From Erysipelotrichaceae bacterium (GTDB lineage Bacteria; Bacillota_I; Bacilli_A; Erysipelotrichales; Erysipelotrichaceae), in the NCBI GenBank assembly GCA_019415435.1, contig DXZE01000039.1:1-18264 (forward strand): 18,264 nt of DNA, read 5' to 3'. Positions within the stretch are counted from its first letter, which is position 1. The number at the start of each line of letters is the position of its first letter. Of the stretch, positions 14,894-18,264 are shown in pieces. The notes under the pieces are model-generated. The model ran no database searches. It was not told the origin of the DNA and worked only from the letters and a program-made list of their open reading frames with translations. A program made the translations under genes and the position numbers.

Positions 14894-16766
14894 GCAGGCA
14901 AATACAAGACAGAAGAAAGTCAATACCGGCATGCGGGCAAGACCCGGTATGGTAGCTGGTGAAAAGGCCAATGATTTTGGCGGTACAGTAAAGAAACTGA
15001 TTGCCTATATGCGTCCTTACTACCTGCAGATTATCTTTATATTAATCTTTGCGGCAGCTTCTACTATATTTACAATCATAGGTCCTAAGATACTGGGTAA
15101 TGCGACTACCAGGCTTGTAGAAGGATTAACTGCCAAATACCGTAATACCGGCAGTATTGACTTCGATGGCATTGGCAGAATATTAATTACTTTATTGTTT
15201 ATTTACATAGCTTCAGCCATCTTTACTTATTTACAAGGGTGGATGATGGCCGGTGTTACCCAGAAAGTAACCTACAACCTTCGTAAAGAGATATCCGGAA
15301 AGATTAATAAATTACCATTAAAGTACTTTGATCATCAGACCCATGGTGAAGTATTATCCAGAGTTACCAATGATGTAGATACCGTATCACAATCCTTAAA
15401 TCAGGTTGTACAGCAGGTATTTACAACGATTGTGACAATCATCGGAATCTTATGGATGATGCTTACAATCTCATGGCAGTTAACATTAATGGCATTAGTC
15501 GTCATACCTCTTTCCGGTATTGCGGCAGCACTTGTGGTAAAACATTCCCAGAAGTACTTCAAAGCCCAGCAGAATACCCTTGGTGATGTAAACGGTCATA
15601 TTGAAGAGATGTATGGCGGGCATATCGTCATGAAGGCATTCAATGGTGAAGAAAGATCTATTAAGACTTTTGATACATTGAATGACAAGCTGTATACAAG
15701 TGCCTGGAAGGCTCAGTTTATGTCAGGTGTATTACAGCCTGTTACTTCCTTTATTGGTAATGCCGGATATGTAGGCGTATGTGTATTAGGTGGATATTTA
15801 GCTATCCATAATGGATTAGCCATAGGTGATATCCAGGCATTTATTCAGTATGTAAGAAACTTCAATCAGCCGATTACCCAGTTAGCCCAGATTATGAATG
15901 TATTACAATCTACTGCCGCAGCCGCAGAAAGAGTCTTTGAGTTCCTGGAAGAACCGGAAGAATCTCCTGATACAGCAAATCCTGTGAATATTCATAATGC
16001 GGATGGTTCACTGGATATCAAAGGTGATGTCAGGTTTGATCATGTGAAGTTTGGTTATGATCCTGAAAAGATCATCATTCATGACTTCTCAGCTGATGTA
16101 AAAGCAGGTCAGCAGATCGCTATTGTAGGTCCGACTGGTGCAGGTAAGACAACCATTGTTAAGTTATTAATGCGTTTCTATGATTTAAACAGTGGTGCAA
16201 TCTATGTTGATGGCATCAACACAAAAGACATGACCAGATCTGATCTCAGAAGCTGCTTTGGCATGGTACTTCAGGATGCCTGGCTGCACTCTGGTACAAT
16301 CACGGAGAATATCCGTTATGGCAAGCCAGATGCCACTGATGAAGAAGTTATGAAAGCAGCTGATAATGCCTATGTAGATCACTTTATACGTACATTGGAA
16401 GATGGGTATAACACAGTTATCAACGAAGAAAGCACAAATATCTCTCAGGGTCAGAAACAGTTATTAACTATCGCAAGAGCCTTCTTAACAGATCCTAAGA
16501 TCTTAATCCTTGATGAAGCTACTTCCTCTGTAGATACAAGAACAGAGATACTCATACAAAAGGGTATGGAAAAGCTTATGAAAGGCAGAACTTCCTTTGT
16601 CATAGCCCATCGTCTTTCTACGATAAGAAATGCAGATCTGATTCTCGTTATGAACCATGGTGATATTGTAGAGACAGGTAATCATGAACAGTTATTAGCG
16701 AAGAATGGTTTCTATGCAAAGCTCTATAATTCACAATTTGAAGATGTTGAAATAGAAGACGCATGA
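14886..16766 (+). CDS. ABC exporter half-transporter, catalytic-site subunit
   Basis: The 626-aa partner of the upstream subunit. A basic N-terminal tail of about 35 residues precedes six membrane spans (about 45-330), then the ATPase domain: Walker A GPTGAGKTT (415-423), Q463, Walker B ILILDE with catalytic Glu544, and switch His575 (IAHRLS). Its own signature is NISQGQ (518-523), with Gln for the first Gly, so it completes the degenerate site. Its Walker motifs pair with the partner's intact SGGQ to form the single active site. The start is ATG at 14886, overlapping the upstream stop by eight bases, with AAAGGAG upstream. An in-frame ATG at 14829 lies deep in the preceding gene and adds 19 unconserved residues, so I rejected it. 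A strong terminator follows. Confidence 0.93.
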   Translation: MSKQANTRQKKVNTGMRARPGMVAGEKANDFGGTVKKLIAYMRPYYLQIIFILIFAAASTIFTIIGPKILGNATTRLVEGLTAKYRNTGSIDFDGIGRILITLLFIYIASAIFTYLQGWMMAGVTQKVTYNLRKEISGKINKLPLKYFDHQTHGEVLSRVTNDVDTVSQSLNQVVQQVFTTIVTIIGILWMMLTISWQLTLMALVVIPLSGIAAALVVKHSQKYFKAQQNTLGDVNGHIEEMYGGHIVMKAFNGEERSIKTFDTLNDKLYTSAWKAQFMSGVLQPVTSFIGNAGYVGVCVLGGYLAIHNGLAIGDIQAFIQYVRNFNQPITQLAQIMNVLQSTAAAAERVFEFLEEPEESPDTANPVNIHNADGSLDIKGDVRFDHVKFGYDPEKIIIHDFSADVKAGQQIAIVGPTGAGKTTIVKLLMRFYDLNSGAIYVDGINTKDMTRSDLRSCFGMVLQDAWLHSGTITENIRYGKPDATDEEVMKAADNAYVDHFIRTLEDGYNTVINEESTNISQGQKQLLTIARAFLTDPKILILDEATSSVDTRTEILIQKGMEKLMKGRTSFVIAHRLSTIRNADLILVMNHGDIVETGNHEQLLAKNGFYAKLYNSQFEDVEIEDA

Positions 16767-16767
16767 T

Positions 16768-16802
16768 AAAAATCACTGGATCATCCAAATCCAGTGATTT
16801 TT
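16768..16802. terminator. Bidirectional intrinsic terminator
   Basis: AAAAATCACTGGAT and ATCCAGTGATTTTT form a perfect 14-bp stem with a 7-base loop, giving T-tracts on both strands. It begins one base past the stop of the second ABC gene. On the minus strand it touches the stop of the EIIA remnant, so it serves both convergent units. Confidence 0.9.
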
Positions 16803-17155
16803 CATTCCTTTTCATATAAACCCATCAGAATACGCATGAAATCATTGTAATCTTTTGCTTTATAAAGATGTTCCATGCTGGTTGCGTCCATACATATGGA
16901 TGTCAGGAAACTGAAGATATTCTGGAATATCGGATAATCTTTCCTGCATACTGCAATAGCGAGAATAATAGAAATATTACTGTTATTCCAGATAATCGGT
17001 TTCTTTAATATCGTCGCTGAGATAACAGTTTCCCGATCGATGGGCTTTTCATAGTAATCTGGTCCGACAAAGCCTGCTTTCTGCATTCGTTTTGCGATAT
17101 CTCTCATTGCTTCTTCCTGGCTACTGTAAGAAGCATCTTTTTTAATCGGACACCT
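16802..17155 (-). pseudogene. Remnant of a PTS EIIA (fructose/mannitol-type) domain, probably from a PRD/BglG-type regulator
   Basis: An ATG at 17107 opens a 101-aa ORF, but similarity to EIIA domains appears to begin before it (frame open from 17155: KKDASYSSQEEA, then MRDIAKRMQKAGFV and YYEKPIDRE). The C-terminal part, ILKKPIIW, IILAIAVCRKDYPIFQNIF and KAKDYNDFMRIL, matches the second half of such domains. About 25-30 residues normally lie between the RE and LKKPI motifs, including the IAIPH segment with the phosphorylated His. Here only about six remain. No PRD, EIIB or DNA-binding part is present upstream, where the lyase gene ends. I read it as a decayed 3' fragment with an internal in-frame deletion. 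AGGAAG near the ATG could still allow translation of a short protein. Confidence 0.6.
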
Positions 17156-18264
17156 TTACCTTGCATTAAATACATAATGATCTAATCTCTCAAAAGCTTC
17201 TCTGACTCTGCTTAGAGGAACAGCCGTATTCATACGGATGCCATACTCTACATTGAAGTGTTTGGCATTCTGCCACATGACACCTACTTCACAACCTTTT
17301 ACAAACAATTCATCTATTGTCATATGATGAGCTTCACACCATTCCCTGCAATCTAATAGTAACATGTAGGTACCCTGCGGCTTTGCACACTGTACACCTT
17401 TGAAATGATCTTTTATGTACTGCCATCCATAGGTTGTATTCTCTGTCAATACATGACACAGTTCATCTAACCATTCATGTCCTTCTGGCTTATAGGCACC
17501 GATTAAAGCATGCATAGACAATACATTCATATCATTGTAATGAGTTGTCTCTTCTTCCTTGCGGATTCTGTCTCTTAACCATGGATCATAGATAATATGA
17601 TAGCTGCCGATTAAACCAGCCAGATTGAATGTCTTGCTTGGGGCATATAAAGCGATTGTATGTGTTCTGGCATAGTTACTGACAGATTGGGTTGGCGTAT
17701 GTTTATATCCATCCAGAATTAAATCAGACCATATCTCATCGGATATAACATATACCTGATTTCTTTCAAATACTTCCATAGCCTTTTCTATTTCCCACTT
17801 CTCCCATACTCTTCCCGTAGGGTTATGTGGAGAACAGAAGATAGCCGCATGGATATGATATTTCTTTATCTTTTCATCCATATCTTCATAATCCATACGC
17901 CATACGCCCTTGTCATCAAGGCATAATGGACTATGAACCATATGATAGCCATTCTCATTATTGACATGATTAAAACCTATATAGGTAGGAGAATGCAGTA
18001 AAACATAGTCACCTTTGGAACATAGAACTGCTAAAGCAGAACTGACACCACCTAATACGCCATTCTCATATCCGATATCTTCATTCTTCAGATCTGTAAC
18101 GCCATTGCGTGTCTTCTGCCATTCTTTAATAGAATCATAGTAAGCATCGGAAGGATTAAAGTATCCAAAAGCCGGATGCTTTGTTCTTTTGATTATCTCT
18201 TCCTGAATGGTTGGAACTGTAGGAAAGTTCATATCTGCGATCCACATTGGAATCTGATCAAAAT
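17156..18264 (-). CDS. MalY/PatB-type PLP-dependent C-S lyase / aminotransferase (5' end outside window)
   Basis: A fold-type I PLP enzyme. Relatives cleave cystathionine or other cysteine S-conjugates, and MalY also represses maltose genes in E. coli. Motifs, counted from the Met at 18247: MWIADMNFP at the start, CSPHNPTGRVW (138-148), VISDEIWSDL with Asp170, YAPSKTFNLAGL with PLP-binding Lys205, and GIRMNTAVP near the C-terminus with the substrate-binding Arg. In family members the first motif reads PMWVADMDF and lies about 30 residues into the protein. The frame is open upstream to the window edge (FDQIP precedes that Met), so the Met at 18247 is not the true start. The stop is in frame with the EIIA remnant that follows. 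The exact substrate cannot be told. Confidence 0.88.
   Translation of the reverse strand, partial: FDQIPMWIADMNFPTVPTIQEEIIKRTKHPAFGYFNPSDAYYDSIKEWQKTRNGVTDLKNEDIGYENGVLGGVSSALAVLCSKGDYVLLHSPTYIGFNHVNNENGYHMVHSPLCLDDKGVWRMDYEDMDEKIKKYHIHAAIFCSPHNPTGRVWEKWEIEKAMEVFERNQVYVISDEIWSDLILDGYKHTPTQSVSNYARTHTIALYAPSKTFNLAGLIGSYHIIYDPWLRDRIRKEEETTHYNDMNVLSMHALIGAYKPEGHEWLDELCHVLTENTTYGWQYIKDHFKGVQCAKPQGTYMLLLDCREWCEAHHMTIDELFVKGCEVGVMWQNAKHFNVEYGIRMNTAVPLSRVREAFERLDHYVFNAR

Noticed and set aside
1..18264. CRISPR arrays, tRNA or rRNA genes, phage or defence genes
   Set aside because: No regularly spaced repeats, cloverleaf sequences, rRNA segments or phage/defence proteins were seen on either strand.

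Overview
The window looks like a chromosomal segment of a low-to-moderate GC Gram-positive bacterium (Bacillota), most plausibly an Erysipelotrichia-type gut Firmicute. The reasons are the AGGAG-type ribosome sites, a one-chain clostridial-type PurL, a B. subtilis-type Fe-S PurF, and a split pair of IMP cyclohydrolase plus stand-alone AICAR formyltransferase in place of fused PurH. The taxon is an inference; no marker gene is present.

Layout. (1) Positions 1-54 resemble the outer end of an IS3/IS150-type element. It sits 27 bases past the purL stop, with an orphan Shine-Dalgarno-like sequence between. (2) Positions 82-10583, minus strand, hold a tight purine operon in the order purE-purF-purM-purN-purO-purH(AICARFT)-purD-purL. 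Genes overlap or are separated by 16 bases or fewer. It covers most steps from PRPP to IMP but has no purC, purB or purK. (3) Positions 10584-10813 are the operon leader. It holds a candidate promoter, two 9-bp direct repeats 21 bp apart, an unrecognised 31-codon ORF with a good ribosome site, and a terminator-like hairpin whose first arm contains that ORF's stop codon. (4) Positions 10904-12040 are a complete IS1595-like insertion sequence with near-perfect terminal inverted repeats and one intact transposase. A hairpin covers the transposase start codon. (5) Positions 12038-16802 hold a tetR-type repressor divergent from two overlapping ABC exporter genes that encode an asymmetric heterodimeric multidrug-type exporter. 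Two palindromes lie in the shared control region, and a bidirectional terminator closes the unit. (6) Positions 16802-18264, minus strand, hold a decayed PTS EIIA-domain remnant lacking its phosphorylatable histidine, then the 3' part of a MalY/PatB-type PLP lyase that runs off the window.

How it works together. The purine operon is a metabolic unit whose expression may be set by the promoter-proximal repeats and by translation-coupled attenuation in the leader. The IS1595-like element has inserted exactly at the 3' end of tetR, and its first base supplies the last base of the tetR stop codon. The tetR/ABC module looks like a self-contained drug- or peptide-responsive efflux unit.

There is no clear undescribed multi-gene system here. 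The least explained element is the pur leader (small ORF, hairpins and repeats). Next are the IS start-codon hairpin and the large extracellular insertion in the first ABC subunit.
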